The notes beneath the pieces are model-generated. The model was given only the letters and a program-made list of their open reading frames with translations. It did not search any database and was not told the origin of the DNA. Of a stretch of DNA of 64,000 nucleotides, positions 11,853 to 22,292 are shown piece after piece; within the stretch, counting starts at the first letter, position 1, and every line of letters begins with the position of its first letter. The stretch lies in assembly GCA_900169235.1 (NCBI GenBank), contig FWCC01000328.1:62001-126000 (forward strand), written 5' to 3'. Source of the stretch: Zarea fungicola (Eukaryota > Ascomycota > Sordariomycetes > Hypocreales > Cordycipitaceae). The position numbers were made by a program, and so were the translations under genes.

Positions 11853-14252
11853 ATGAACGTCACTGCTTCCGTCTCCCCGCCCAACACCCTTCACTCCAAT
11901 AGCCATGTGAGGTCTATGTCGGATGCTGCCATCGACTCGGCTCCTCCCGCCACAGCTGCTTCCTCTGGCCTGCACCAGGACAAGAGACCTAAAAAATCGT
12001 CTTCCACCTGCGCGACATGCCGCCACCGCAAGGTTCGATGCAATGGTGCTCGTCCCATTTGCTCCAATTGCCAGCGATTAAACTTTCCTTGCTCCTACGA
12101 TGAATCCGACGCCGACACATGGCATGTTGCTCTGCCCCGCAGGCGCGTGAAGCAAGCCTGTCTTACTTGTCACAGTCGCAAGGCGAGATGCTCTGGCCAC
12201 TTGCCCAGCTGTGAGCGTTGCACCTCGCTCGGACTCGACTGTGTCTACCGGCCAACGAAGCGCCTCAGGACGGCTTCTCGGCCTCACAATAACATTAGGA
12301 GCCCTGCTACTCGTTCCATAGACAGTGACAGCCATGATGCCCGCGACGACAGCGACCGTGCCATGAGTGATCCGGCCAGTACCCCGGCTTCCTATGGCCA
12401 TGACGGGTAAGTTCCATTTCCGTATTGTCTGAGAATAGAAACATGTAGCAGTGCGATTTTGCAGGAAAGAGAGGGAGAGAAAAGCCGTTTTTTTGCTAAC
12501 GGAGAGAAATTAAGCCCTTCGCCAGACGAGTCCTTTGACTCCTTAATTCGGCGTACATTTGAAAAGTTCTTTCATCATATCCATCACATCCCTGTCTTCT
12601 CCTTCTTGCATCGTGCCTCTCTGATGGAGCAGTACTATGCCGGTAAAGTAGACAAAGCTCTTCTGCTCGCCCTTGTGGGCATAACTTCGTGCTTGACCAA
12701 CATGGGCCCAGGCATACGTGAATATGGTGACGGATGCATAGACGAGGCAGAGTCGCTCATCTTTGCCGACTACACCATCCCCTCCACCATCAAAGTCCAA
12801 GCGCTAGTCCTCATCATTAAACACCGTATCCTCTGCAACAACTTTCCCAGCGCCTTTATGCTTTTTAGCATCGCCTCCCGCTTCGCCGCTGCTCTTCGCC
12901 TCAACCACCACAGCCCTAATCTCTGCTTCCTCGCCCAGGAGTCGCGCCGCCGTCTCATGTGGTCACTCTACTGCATAGACGCCGGGATATCGGGCGGCTT
13001 TGCCGAGTTTTCCCTGTGGCGCGCCGATCGTATAAATGTCGGGCTGCCCTGCAATGAGCGTAACTTTGAGTTTGACCTCTCCAAGCCGACCGAGAAGCTT
13101 GTCCCGGATCCCGACGACCCGGAGCAGCCCAGGTCCGAAGACATTGGCAGCCTAGCCCTCCACGTCCGTATCCTGCATATTCGTCAGAAAATTATCGAGT
13201 TCACCAAGACGGCCCTCATCGGCCGCAACATCAATGCCGTCGAGCTGCAGACCAGAGTCCTCGGCCTGCACCAGGAGCTCGAGGATTTCGCCTCGCGCAT
13301 GCCGGCGTCGTTTCAGTTTTCGGAAAACTCGATGCGGCTGCGAGCCTACTCGCCCCGTATCTGCGTTTTCGTCATGATTCACATTTGGTGGCGTCAGTGC
13401 TACTGCGACCTCTACCGCCTGGCCATGACGGGCTTCCGCGACGCCCTGCCGCTGGAGACCCTCGAGACCCTGGACCAGAGTTTCCTCGACCACTGCCAGC
13501 GCCAGTGTGTGGAGCACTCGGTCGCCATGGCCGACATATTCACCTGTATGGATAAACTGCACGCCAGACCCGTTGCTGATCTCGATCTAGCGATTTGCGC
13601 ATTTCAGTGTGCGCGCATGCTGCACTTTGCGTATCGCCTCGATGCCACAAAATTCGGTCTGGCTCTCGACAGTGTACGGGACAAGTCTAAGGAGTGCCTC
13701 AAGGTCATCCAACACTGCTGTCGCGGCCCAGCCGCCGCTGGCGTCCAAGCCGACCTTGAACGGCTAATTAACAGTGGCCTGGCAGCCGTGGACACGTCGT
13801 CCCCCATTATCGAGGCGCAAAACAATACCATGGTCCGGACAGCATTCCCACAACACCCAGTGCTGAAGAACATTCGCGTCGGTGAGGAACCCTCTGTCAT
13901 CCACACACCTGCCCGGCTGAGCAATGGCGGTTCCGGTAGCCGACCGGAGCTCTACAGCCCTGCGAACGCTAACAGCAATGACATGTCCACCCTTGCGCCT
14001 GCGATGCTGCCCGATGCATGGATGTCTACGACACAGAGGGCATTCTCTCCCAACATGGCCACAAGTGGCGGTGGCGGTAGCCCCGCGGTACTTACTTCTA
14101 CGGAGCTGAACAATGCGTACGAAGGTGCTCTGGAAGGTCTGGGGCTCGCTAATGGACTGGACCACGCAATGGGCATTATGGACTTGAGCACAATGTGGGC
14201 GCCGAATTCCGAATGGATGCCACCAGAGTTTGCCAATGGCGCCGGCGTCTAA
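11853..14252 (+). CDS. Zn2Cys6 transcription factor with two binuclear clusters
   Basis: Exon 1 (11853-12406) and exon 2 (12449-14252) give a 785-aa protein. It has two complete Zn2Cys6 motifs in a row, C53/56/63/70/73/80 and C103/106/113/120/123/130. Both have spacing CX2CX6CX6CX2CX6C, and the second is displaced by exactly 50 residues. Basic RHRK and HSRK segments follow the second cysteine of each. A fungal-specific transcription-factor middle region follows (about residues 210-500; e.g. SRRRLMWSLYCIDAG). The C-terminus is low complexity (Ser/Asn/Gly). It should act in the nucleus as a DNA-binding regulator. The intron is the weak point: donor GG|GTAAGT is good, but the strongest acceptor (TTTTGCAG, ending 12464) breaks the frame. 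Only the acceptor ending at 12448 keeps it, giving a 42-bp intron. Confidence 0.88.
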
Positions 14253-14646
14253 TACGCCCTCGACTCTTTGTCTCTATATCCTGGTACCATTTGAAGATGG
14301 TGAAGGAAAAAAACCGGTGGGTACAGTTGTTCATGATGAAATGAAATAATGACAGATGATCCGACGAAGAGTAGAATATTTTTAATTTGGGGCAGAAAAA
14401 CAAAGGCAGACTCGGAGCGTATAAAATAAACTGCTGCAATTATGTACATTTGGCAGAAGTTAATTTATCATTTGGCCCAAATACTTGGGTCGGTCAACTT
14501 AAATTTTAATAGGCAAAAATAAAGAATTAATTATATATGTACATTGATCATGGCACTCGTCCAGCAAATGTAACCCAGCCATAACAGGAAAAAGGGAGCG
14601 AAAATGGAATGACACGCAAGAAGAGTAAGTGTCGATTAGATCTTTC
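14253..14646. other. convergent 3' untranslated region
   Basis: AT-rich spacer between the 3' ends of the dual-Zn2Cys6 regulator (+) and the PARP gene (-). Nothing else is seen. Confidence 0.5.
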
Positions 14647-17136
14647 TTACATCTTGACACGGAAGAGATAACGGAGTTGTACCTGGTCCGTGTCGTAGCA
14701 AATGTACTCGTTGTAGTACAGGGACGCGCCCGGGACATTTGTGTTGTCGGCGGGGGCACTTGAGTCGGGCTATCTTGCAGTTAGTTGACGAGGATTTACG
14801 AAGAAGAGACATACAAGGGGCGCGGGTGAGAGATGGCACTTTGAAACAAGAAACATCGAGCGAAGCGAGGAAAAGAAGAAAAGAGCTTACCATTTTGACA
14901 CCCTTGAGATCTTTGTGCACAGCACCCGCATCCATCCACTTGGGAGGCGCAATACGACCCTGACCCTTTGTACTGAACTTGCCGTCATTTTTCGCCTCCT
15001 CATCCGCCGTGTACGACGAGTCCACAAGCTCCAGCATGGGATCACCCAGCTCCGCCTCGCACAGCAGAAGGAGGCCCTCGCCGTTGGACATGTACGGGAC
15101 GCAGTAGCCGGCCGACTTGGACGACATGTCGGCAAGATAGATGCCCTTGCCAAACATGTATCCCGAAACGGGGGCCTCTGGCGGCGCAATGCGCAGACCC
15201 TGGCTGAGAATGCCACCAAAGTTGGTGCAACGGGAGCCGTGCCACAGCAGACGCTTGTCGGAGGGAATGTCGGCATAGTGGCTCTTATCGAAACGAGCCT
15301 GCTCGCCGCGTCGCTCGATGCGGAAAATGTCAATCACCTCGTAATTCACGCTGTGCGTCGCGCCGACGGTACCACAAAGGTACTTTTCGAGCGTCTTAAA
15401 CTCCTTTGTCGTGCGCTTGAGCGGCGTCATCTCCTCGAGGTCGAGACCCTGGAACTTGCGGTCGAGATGGTGCACGGGGTCCCGTGCAGCCTTGCGGTCG
15501 GCCTTCATCATGTCGGCCGCAATCTTCATATCTGAGAGCGATTCGAGCAGCTCAACCTCGCGCTTGAGGCGGCGCTCGTCAGAGATGATGGGCGGGCGGT
15601 TGCGACCAAAATCGTGGGGGATGAGGGAGTAGTACGTGTTGGAGAGGTGCTCAGTGGCACTGGACACGTTCATGTTCCATTTTGAAGCGGCGAGAGAACT
15701 GTCATCAAAGAGATCTGAGAGGGCTTTAAGCTGCTCGAAGCCGCGCAGGATGGTAGCCTTGCTGAGCTTGCCGAGCGGGAGCTTGTTGGCGTCGTAGTTG
15801 AGTTCGGCGAGGGTAGCCTGGATGAAGCTGTTGTTGAAAATCATTTCCATGAGATTCTTTGTTGAGTCATCGAGCGTGCACTCAGGCTCGGGCTCTTCCT
15901 CCTTGACCGTTGCGGTGCCAGCATCATCCTTCTTGACGGTGTCGTCGCCTCCTTCATCGTCCGAGTCTGGCTCGTAGCTACGCTCTACAAACGCGTATTT
16001 ACCTGCCTTGGGTGGTTTGGTGCGATCCTCCCATTTCAGGCCCGATTTGTCTTTGAATTTCTTCTCAAAGTTGGTCAGAGCGCTTTCAAGCGTACCATTG
16101 CCCAGAGAGGCGTTCGCACCGACCTCACCAACGCGGCCCCAGCGAGTCCATGTCGTGAACTTGTCTGACTTGGGCTCATGTAGCAGCTGCTTCGGTTAAT
16201 GGGGGTTTTTACAATTTCATTGACCATTTGGCATACCTGGACAATGTAAAATTTGTTATTATTGTTGCTTGCATTCGTCTGGTTGAGCGAAGCGTCGTAG
16301 ATGATGCCAGAATCGGGGTCCACGAATACTTGGAAGCCAGGAAGCTGACAGACGGCATCGACAGGGATGACGGCGCCTTTTTGCTTTATGATTTGGCCCT
16401 CGGCAACTTTTGCCTCTTTCTCGCCGCCGTTTTGCTCCTGGTTGGCCGGCTCCTCGTCGGCATCCTTCATCTCCTCGTCCTCATCCTCGGGCTCAGGCAC
16501 AGGCTCAGGCTTGGGCGCCGCTTTTTTGGCCCTAGTGGCCTTGGGCTTCTTGGCCTTGGGCTGCTCGTCTTCCTCTTCCACCGCATCCGCGCCGTTGGCA
16601 TCTGTGCCATTGGTGTTTGCGACGGCAATTGGGCGCTTCTTGTCAGCACCGTTCGTCTGACCGGCGGCATTTTGCGCGGCAATGTATTCGTCTCGCGCTT
16701 CTTTGAGTTTCTTTTCCTCTTCAATGACACTGGGCCAGGTATGCTTCTCAATGTCGACGAATGTCTGGGTCCGGTCGCATTCCGTAACCCAGGTGGCTCG
16801 CAGAATGGGAAGGCCCTTGTCCAGGCCATTGCGGACCTTGGTGGCATTCTTGAGAAAGTCCTCGCGGGTAGCAATGACATGGGTCACCGCATTGATGACC
16901 CTTTGGTCTTGTGCGGCGCCGAGGTCGCCTAGCAGGTATTCTATGCCGTGCGGCGTGTAGTCGCTAACGTTTACATGGCCGCTAATAACGACACGAATGC
17001 TTTGGAGGGGACGCGCGACAGCCCCGTAGGGAGCAGCATCAGGAATAGTGGCATTGGTGGTAGTGCCATTGACGGGAGCAGCGACGGTGTCTGTGGCAGG
17101 ATCCTGCTTTGCAGCAGCCCTCTTTCTGGGTGCCAT
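14647..17136 (-). CDS. poly(ADP-ribose) polymerase (BRCT-WGR-PARP)
   Basis: Exons 17136-16237, 16189-14891 and 14769-14647 (introns 47 and 121 bp) encode 773 aa from the Met of MAPRKRAAAK. Domains: BRCT (~38-135); an acidic/Lys-rich nuclear linker with KAKKPKATRAKK; WGR (~255-365, with TTWTRWGRVGEVG); PARP regulatory helices (~420-545); catalytic domain (~560-773). The H-Y-E triad is present: His in LLWHGSR, Tyr in GIYLADMSSKSAGYC, and Glu in NEYICYD. That Glu lies in the short last exon, so missplicing there would abolish polymer synthesis. There are no N-terminal zinc fingers, as usual for the single fungal PARP. It attaches ADP-ribose chains to chromatin proteins at DNA breaks using NAD+. 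Two in-frame upstream ATGs exist (17244 and 17394); the former would add a basic/hydrophobic, mitochondrial-presequence-like leader. Confidence 0.92.
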
Positions 17137-18314
17137 TGGAGTGAGGGTGGGAGTAGTTGGGGATGTTGTCGTGTTGGCGCCAGAGGCAACGCTGGAGGAA
17201 GAAGGGAGTGCACGCAACAACAGACTATGGGCCCAATTGATCATAACAATAGGGTCAATGGCTGCAGAAATGTATGATGATGCTAAATGCAAGCGATGGA
17301 TAAAATAAAAGAATGAAGATGGCGAGGCTGACAGGCGGCGGGATGGAGGAGGGCTTTTATTGAGGAGAGCAAACGGAGATGGAGCTGCAGCCACAGCGCT
17401 GTTTGCCTCGCCGAGCCCACCAACTTTGCTGAGCCCAGTGACACTGTAGAGGTTACCAGTGCCTACTCCACCTACCTTAGTAGTTCAGTACCTGAGTTGT
17501 TGCAGGTCGCTAATTTCCTGCAAATGGACTCGCTCTGGGGCCTCTGCTGCCTAGCCCGACCCGCCTGGCTGGCTTTATTTCCCCTGGAAAGCCCAAGCAA
17601 CCCCTGTCGGCTGCCTAGCCGCAGGTGGAGCCCGCTCCATTGGCTTCCCCTGTCTGCCTCCCGTTGTCGATTGTCTCTTCTACCCATGACGCAAATATGC
17701 ACTCCTTTCTTTCTGCCAAAACGCCAGATTCTAGGCAGCAGACGCGCCAACTGTCCATGGATGATGCGTCTCACCAATGTTCAATCACCAAGCGCACGCG
17801 AATTCACGTGCTGGTAACTCAAATACAGGCTATGTTCACCACGACTGACTGCAGTTGATGCACACGACACGACATTTTGGGGCAAGCAAAGCGTCATTCT
17901 CTATTAGATTACATTGCTTCATTGAGCATGCGTTTAAAACGGCCAAGAGTGAAAACACTGAACCCCAAGAAATTACATTACAATGAGGCCATCGCCAGGC
18001 GAGACACAAAGCAATAGGTCCGGGCAAGCTGTCTTCATCTCACAATGATCAAAATTACACAATTTCACGATAGTTCAATTAACAAAGAAAATAATTAGAG
18101 GACAATTCCCAAAAACAAAAAGTAGTCAACGTGAAACAGGCCCAGACTAGTATCCAGACACGTTTTACTCAGTTCGCCCTTCTCAGAGTACGACTCTGCC
18201 AGACAGTCGCTCACATTACGCCAAAAACTCCACAACACCATCGTTTCATTACGGCCAACCTGATGCCCTCTTTGCCCTTTCCAAACTGACGCAAACACAG
18301 CCATTGTATCTCTC
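17137..18314. other. intergenic: PARP promoter and spacer
   Basis: About 1.2 kb with no supported gene. Overlapping small frames at 17497-17858 and 17472-17777 run on both strands and lack motifs. It should hold the PARP promoter (right of 17137) and the 3' region of the secreted repeat-protein gene. Confidence 0.45.
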
Positions 18315-19484
18315 TTAGTTGGCGGTGGGCTCGGCAGTCCACTTGGAGGGGACTGGCGATGTATGGCGGGGCTCCAGAGCAGCCTTGTCGGTCTTGCTTG
18401 CCTCGGCCTCCCGCGACGAGAAGGCGCTGGCCTCGGCCTCCAGCCTCGACCTTTCATTGGCCTCGGATGCCAGGATGCGAGGGTCAGGGCCGCCGTTGAG
18501 CGCGTAAGCAACATCGCGCGGTGCCTGGGTGATCTTCATCTTGGACGACGTAGTAGTCACGGTAGCCGACTTGGTAGTGGTCGTGGCTGGTGGCTTGGTA
18601 GTCGACTCGGCGGCCTGAGAGGACAGAATTACAGCATCGCCGCTCGGGACGTTTGTGGTCTTCAAAACCAATCTAGTAGGTCTCGGCCTGAAGCGGAATC
18701 TCTTGGTGGTAGATGTCGACGACTTGGCAGTACTGGTAGCTCTCGCGGTTCTGGTGCCCGTCAAAACGAATGTGATAGGTCTGGGATTGAAACGGAATCT
18801 CCTGGTGGTAGATGTCGACGGCTTGGCAGTGCTGGTAGTTTTCGCGGTGCTGGTGCTCTTGGTGCTAGCACTCTGGGTGCTGCTACTCTTGCTTTTGGTG
18901 CTGGTGCCCGTGGTAGTGGTGGAGGTGACCTTGGGCCATGGAAGCAGCAACTGCTTGTCATGGTGAGTCGGCAGAGCAGCAGTAGGAACTTGGGGAGGGC
19001 CCATCACCACCTTCGTCACGGCAGGGGTAGACTCGGCCAGAGGAGCAACAGCATTTGTCACGGCCTCGGTTGGCTGAGCGGCAAAAGTTATCAGGGTCTC
19101 CTTTTCATGATGGGTAGGGAAGCTAGGGATTGACGACATCGCCTGCTTGGTAGGTCGTTCGTGGTGGGTAGGGAAGCCCAGGGTCTGAGGCTCCACGGCG
19201 GTGAAAGTAATCATAGGACGGCGCGAGTCATCTCCAATGTCCATCTTCTTCACAGCTGCCGGCTCCTCATGACCCGCACCATTCTGGGCTTCCTCCTCCA
19301 AGTCTCGCTTGTGCTGGTGCTTGAGACGCTCGGCAAGATACCTCTCGTGGGCCTGCACGGCATGAGCCCCCTTGTTGTCAAATAGAGGCTCGTTGAAGAG
19401 GTCATGCTCGTTCGAGACCATGCTACTGATTGGCGTGGCATACGCGCCAGCAGCGAGGGCGGCAAGGACAGTAGCGGCCTTCAT
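18315..19484 (-). CDS. secreted Ser/Thr-rich repeat protein with dibasic sites
   Basis: A single exon encodes 389 aa. MKAATVLAALAAGAYATP is a clear signal peptide. A Lys-Arg pair at residues 59-60 (HQHKR) precedes an acidic segment. Three copies of a PTHH(E/D) motif occur at about 105, 123 and 172. The middle is Ser/Thr/Lys-rich and probably O-glycosylated. Within it are two 33-residue repeats (~217-249 and ~250-282), each with STSTT, a dibasic pair (RR or KR) and an RFRF(N/R)PRP core. The C-terminal part is Ala/Glu/Arg-rich, without a membrane anchor. This resembles secreted precursors cut by Kex2, or a cell-wall protein. I do not recognise a described family and assign no function. No intron is needed. 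Confidence 0.75.
   Translation of the reverse strand: MKAATVLAALAAGAYATPISSMVSNEHDLFNEPLFDNKGAHAVQAHERYLAERLKHQHKRDLEEEAQNGAGHEEPAAVKKMDIGDDSRRPMITFTAVEPQTLGFPTHHERPTKQAMSSIPSFPTHHEKETLITFAAQPTEAVTNAVAPLAESTPAVTKVVMGPPQVPTAALPTHHDKQLLLPWPKVTSTTTTGTSTKSKSSSTQSASTKSTSTAKTTSTAKPSTSTTRRFRFNPRPITFVLTGTRTARATSTAKSSTSTTKRFRFRPRPTRLVLKTTNVPSGDAVILSSQAAESTTKPPATTTTKSATVTTTSSKMKITQAPRDVAYALNGGPDPRILASEANERSRLEAEASAFSSREAEASKTDKAALEPRHTSPVPSKWTAEPTAN
18639..18836 (-). repeat. two 99-bp tandem coding repeats
   Basis: Two in-frame 99-bp units of the secreted repeat-protein gene, similar at DNA and protein level. They encode the STSTT-dibasic-RFRF units. The boundaries are approximate. Confidence 0.8.
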
Positions 19485-20131
19485 CTTGAAATATTCAGTC
19501 TGCTTTTACTTGTTGATTAATTTGACGTTGAATATTTCTAATGTAGGTATGGTTAGGATATATGGCCAGGTTTGACTTTTATCAAAGAACAGATTGCGTA
19601 AATGGTTTGCTCATCTTACCTAAAGGTGAGGTACTACAAAGGTACCTGTCAGAATAGATTTGGATTGGTTGAAGAGAGAGGAAAAATTCAAATGCAATAA
19701 AAGAGTCAGCAGTCTCCTTATATACCAAAACTAAGGAAATTGACAATGGAAGGGCTTAAAATTGGTAAATAATGAAAAAAAAAACTCTGGTGGGAAAAGC
19801 ACAAACTCTGTTGGTTGCCACCAAGCCTGTGGCTTGTGAACCGCGACGCCGGCACCATGCGCCTGCCTTCTACATTGTCGCAGGCGATTATAACAACATG
19901 AGAATTCAGTAAAGAAACGTATCATGTCATCACTGTAGATTGGGGAAATTGGACCGACAAGAGACCGCGGGCTCGCAGGATGATCTATTTTGGTTATTAT
20001 ATTCATGTCATTCTCAAGAATGAGTGGCCAAATTGCGAGCCACGGCTAGCTAGTGGTGAAAGAACGCCACTACATTGTGTTATCTTCTTAGCAATCCCTT
20101 GTGCTAGAAAGAAAATGTTGAACAGCGCGAT
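19485..20131. other. intergenic: promoter of the secreted repeat-protein gene
   Basis: AT-rich sequence with no gene. A 14-bp motif (TACAAAGGTACCTG, 19635-19648) with an internal AGGTACCT palindrome also occurs upstream of the dual-Zn2Cys6 gene at 11238-11251. Confidence 0.5.
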
Positions 20132-20169
20132 CTAAATAAAGTATGAAACAAGCTTTTGTGGCTTGTCAT

Positions 20170-20400
20170 CTTTTACAGCTACTTCGCCGCCAAGGACGCC
20201 TGGAGTCCTCGATCTGAGTTCACTAAGCGCGCCAAAAGAAGCTCTGCCATGGATTTGAAGATCTTCCCAGTGGCTCTTTTGCTCCTCTCGCCTGCTCCTC
20301 CACGCCGAAAACAAGGCCAGCTCGGCTTTCGCTGGCCGGTCGACGGATCTCTCAATGGGCATCCTCGATGGGTCTCCCGCTTTCCCAGTAGATGCACTAC
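20170..20400 (-). repeat. left copy of an inverted dispersed repeat
   Basis: The sequence here matches the reverse complement of about 24585-24800. Shared tracts include CCAAGGACGCC, ACGCGCCAAAA/GCGCGCCAAAA and TTTGAAGATCT, interspersed with small indels and many C/T differences. Both copies keep partly similar frames on each strand, so the original coding strand is unclear. It lies downstream of a zinc-knuckle-like fragment, as the right copy does. I read it as the 3' part of a diverged mobile or duplicated element. Confidence 0.65.
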
Positions 20401-21010
20401 TAATTTAGAGTGCTATTTTATAGAGTGAAAATATGCATAAATCTTCTTGCAAAGCGGCGATGTTATTTATCCACCATGATGTACTCCGTAGAACAGCTCA
20501 CTAGGCTTCATCTACAACCTCCTATACCGGTAATTACGCTTACAAAAGGAACACTCCCGAGTCAGAGACCGGCATTCACATGCTCAATTGAGCAAGTAAT
20601 GCGTTTAGAAGTGGCTCTGATGCAGGGACTGGCTACATAAGGCGTTGATGCTATAGCTCGTTTCTATTCGCCGTATGGTTATACGAGGCAGCGACAGCGT
20701 CCGATCAGGGGGAATTTCATATTTACCAGGGAAAGGCGGAGGAGGTATACGCAGTCTTTTGAGTGAAACCATCACAAGGAAGCAGATAGGCCTTATAGAG
20801 GAAGACACCGAATGAGGCTCTGGTGATGCAGAAAACGGCGGTATGTCGCTGCAAGACGAGCTTTGTCCACACCGCAGCTGCCGGGCGTGTGTGAAATCAA
20901 CACAGCCGAAGAGGGAAAAAAACAACCGAATGAGTGTCAAGCAGCTGAGCAGCTGAGCCCGTGGAGCGGCGTTGTTGCAATAGGATGGCGGTCATGGCTT
21001 GTTATTATTT

Positions 21011-21140
21011 TTGTCGCTGCTGTTGTTCTTGTTTTTGCTCTTGCTCTTGTTGTTGCTCTTGCTCTTGTTTTTGCTCTTGCTCTTGTTGTTGCTCTTGCTC
21101 TTGTTTTTGCTCTTGCTCTTGTTTTTGCTCTTGCTCTTGT
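21011..21140 (-). repeat. 18-bp minisatellite encoding Gln/Glu/Lys repeats
   Basis: About seven head-to-tail 18-bp units of the type GCTCTTGCTCTTGTTNTT, with alternating variants forming a partial 36-bp higher-order unit. Read on the minus strand it translates to EQEQKQ/EQEQQQ units within an 85-codon open frame (21005-21262). It lies between the left zinc-knuckle remnant and the left dispersed repeat, so it may belong to the same decayed element. Confidence 0.85.
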
Positions 21141-21620
21141 TGCTGACGTCGCTGAAGTGCCGGCCCTCGAGTCATTACCTGGGGAAGATCAAGTCCAGTC
21201 TCGACCCGCCACTGGCTCATTGTAAAGGCCCCAGACAACATAGGCTTCTCAACCAATTCCATTAAACAATACTGAACAATATTAATCTACTTACTCTACT
21301 CGTCAAGATGTTCGTATTCTTTGCAAATGCTGCTTTGCATTATGGCCCCTCGTGCACCGGAGTGGTCACGTTCACAGCCAATCTTAGCGCTCCGGCAACT
21401 GCACAAAAGAGTAAAGAAAAAGAATAAAGATATAACTATGTATATTAAAAAATGGACTACTTGCTAGCCAACTATTCATGAAGTATTCGTAAAGAATAAA
21501 GAGAAATAAAGAGAGCAGGTTAACGTACAGCAAAGAATTCACAATTTTCAAAAAACAAAAGCTATAGAAAGTATAAATGTCAGATTGAAATAAAAATGAA
21601 TTCAGGGCAAAAATACTTAC

Positions 21621-21745
21621 TCTGTTCTTTTGCTGCTGCTGCTGGGCCTTCTGCTGCTGCCGCTGCGTCTGTTCTTGGCGGCGGCGGCGGCGGCGCGACT
21701 GCTTCTCGTTCCTGCAGTCACCAGGCTCTGCTGTCGTTTATTATC
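21621..21745 (-). pseudogene. decayed left copy of the CCHC/Gln-rich gene
   Basis: On the minus strand this matches the end of the zinc-knuckle exon at 24130-24228. Both encode an (N/D)EKQSRRRRR core followed by Gln-rich sequence and a GTAAGT donor at the same place (intron downstream of 21620 ending TTTCTATAG; in the right copy ending TCTATCTATAG). The cysteine-rich part that should precede it is not intact (CRQQSLV in place of a full CCHC). It therefore looks like a degraded, inverted paralog that kept its intron. Confidence 0.6.
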
Positions 21746-22104
21746 TGAGGGCTGGGTTGTTGTTGTATGCTATCGGGCCTGGTTGAGATCAGGCGTTCTG
21801 CCCCAGTGGCCAGGGTGCAGCGTCGCTGTTAAGCCGGCAAAGGTCCCTGTGATATCACACGAGCTCTTGGAAGGGCTTTGGTTCTAACAACCGGCTTAGT
21901 TAAAAGTAATCAAGAAAATGCGAACAAGGGTGTACTCACAATGGTTCGAACGTATCGAAATTGCTGCGTCTCTGCGTCGGCTTCCAGTAAAGGAATTACC
22001 AGACAACACCACGAGGAGGTGCAGAGTCCGACTTCGTCGTCCAAAAAAAAAAGCACGACAGGTCCAAGGTTACACCCCATGCAGGAGCTATGAATCTGTC
22101 GGGA

Positions 22105-22217
22105 GCTTCGATTCCACCCCGTTGACGAGCCTCGGTTACAGCCTGGTCATACCCCAGAGGGGGGATTTGACTTTGTCAAGGCTTGCGATTCCACTCTGTC
22201 AAGGAGCCTCGATTACA
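22105..22217. repeat. imperfect ~37-bp direct repeat pair
   Basis: Positions 22105-22140 and 22181-22217 share the order GCTT(G)CGATTCCAC.C(T)GT...GAGCCTCG.TTACA with a few substitutions and a small indel. They lie inside the repeat island. Confidence 0.6.
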
Positions 22218-22292
22218 CCCCAAAACTGTAGCTGCCAGTCGGTTCCCTCTCACAAAACCTATCGGAGATACCAACTCATTCCCCCTCGATCG

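Noticed and set aside
5327..14252. Secondary-metabolite cluster around the ABC transporter and regulator
   Set aside because: No synthase, terpene cyclase or tailoring set is present; a PARP gene and gene-poor DNA flank them.
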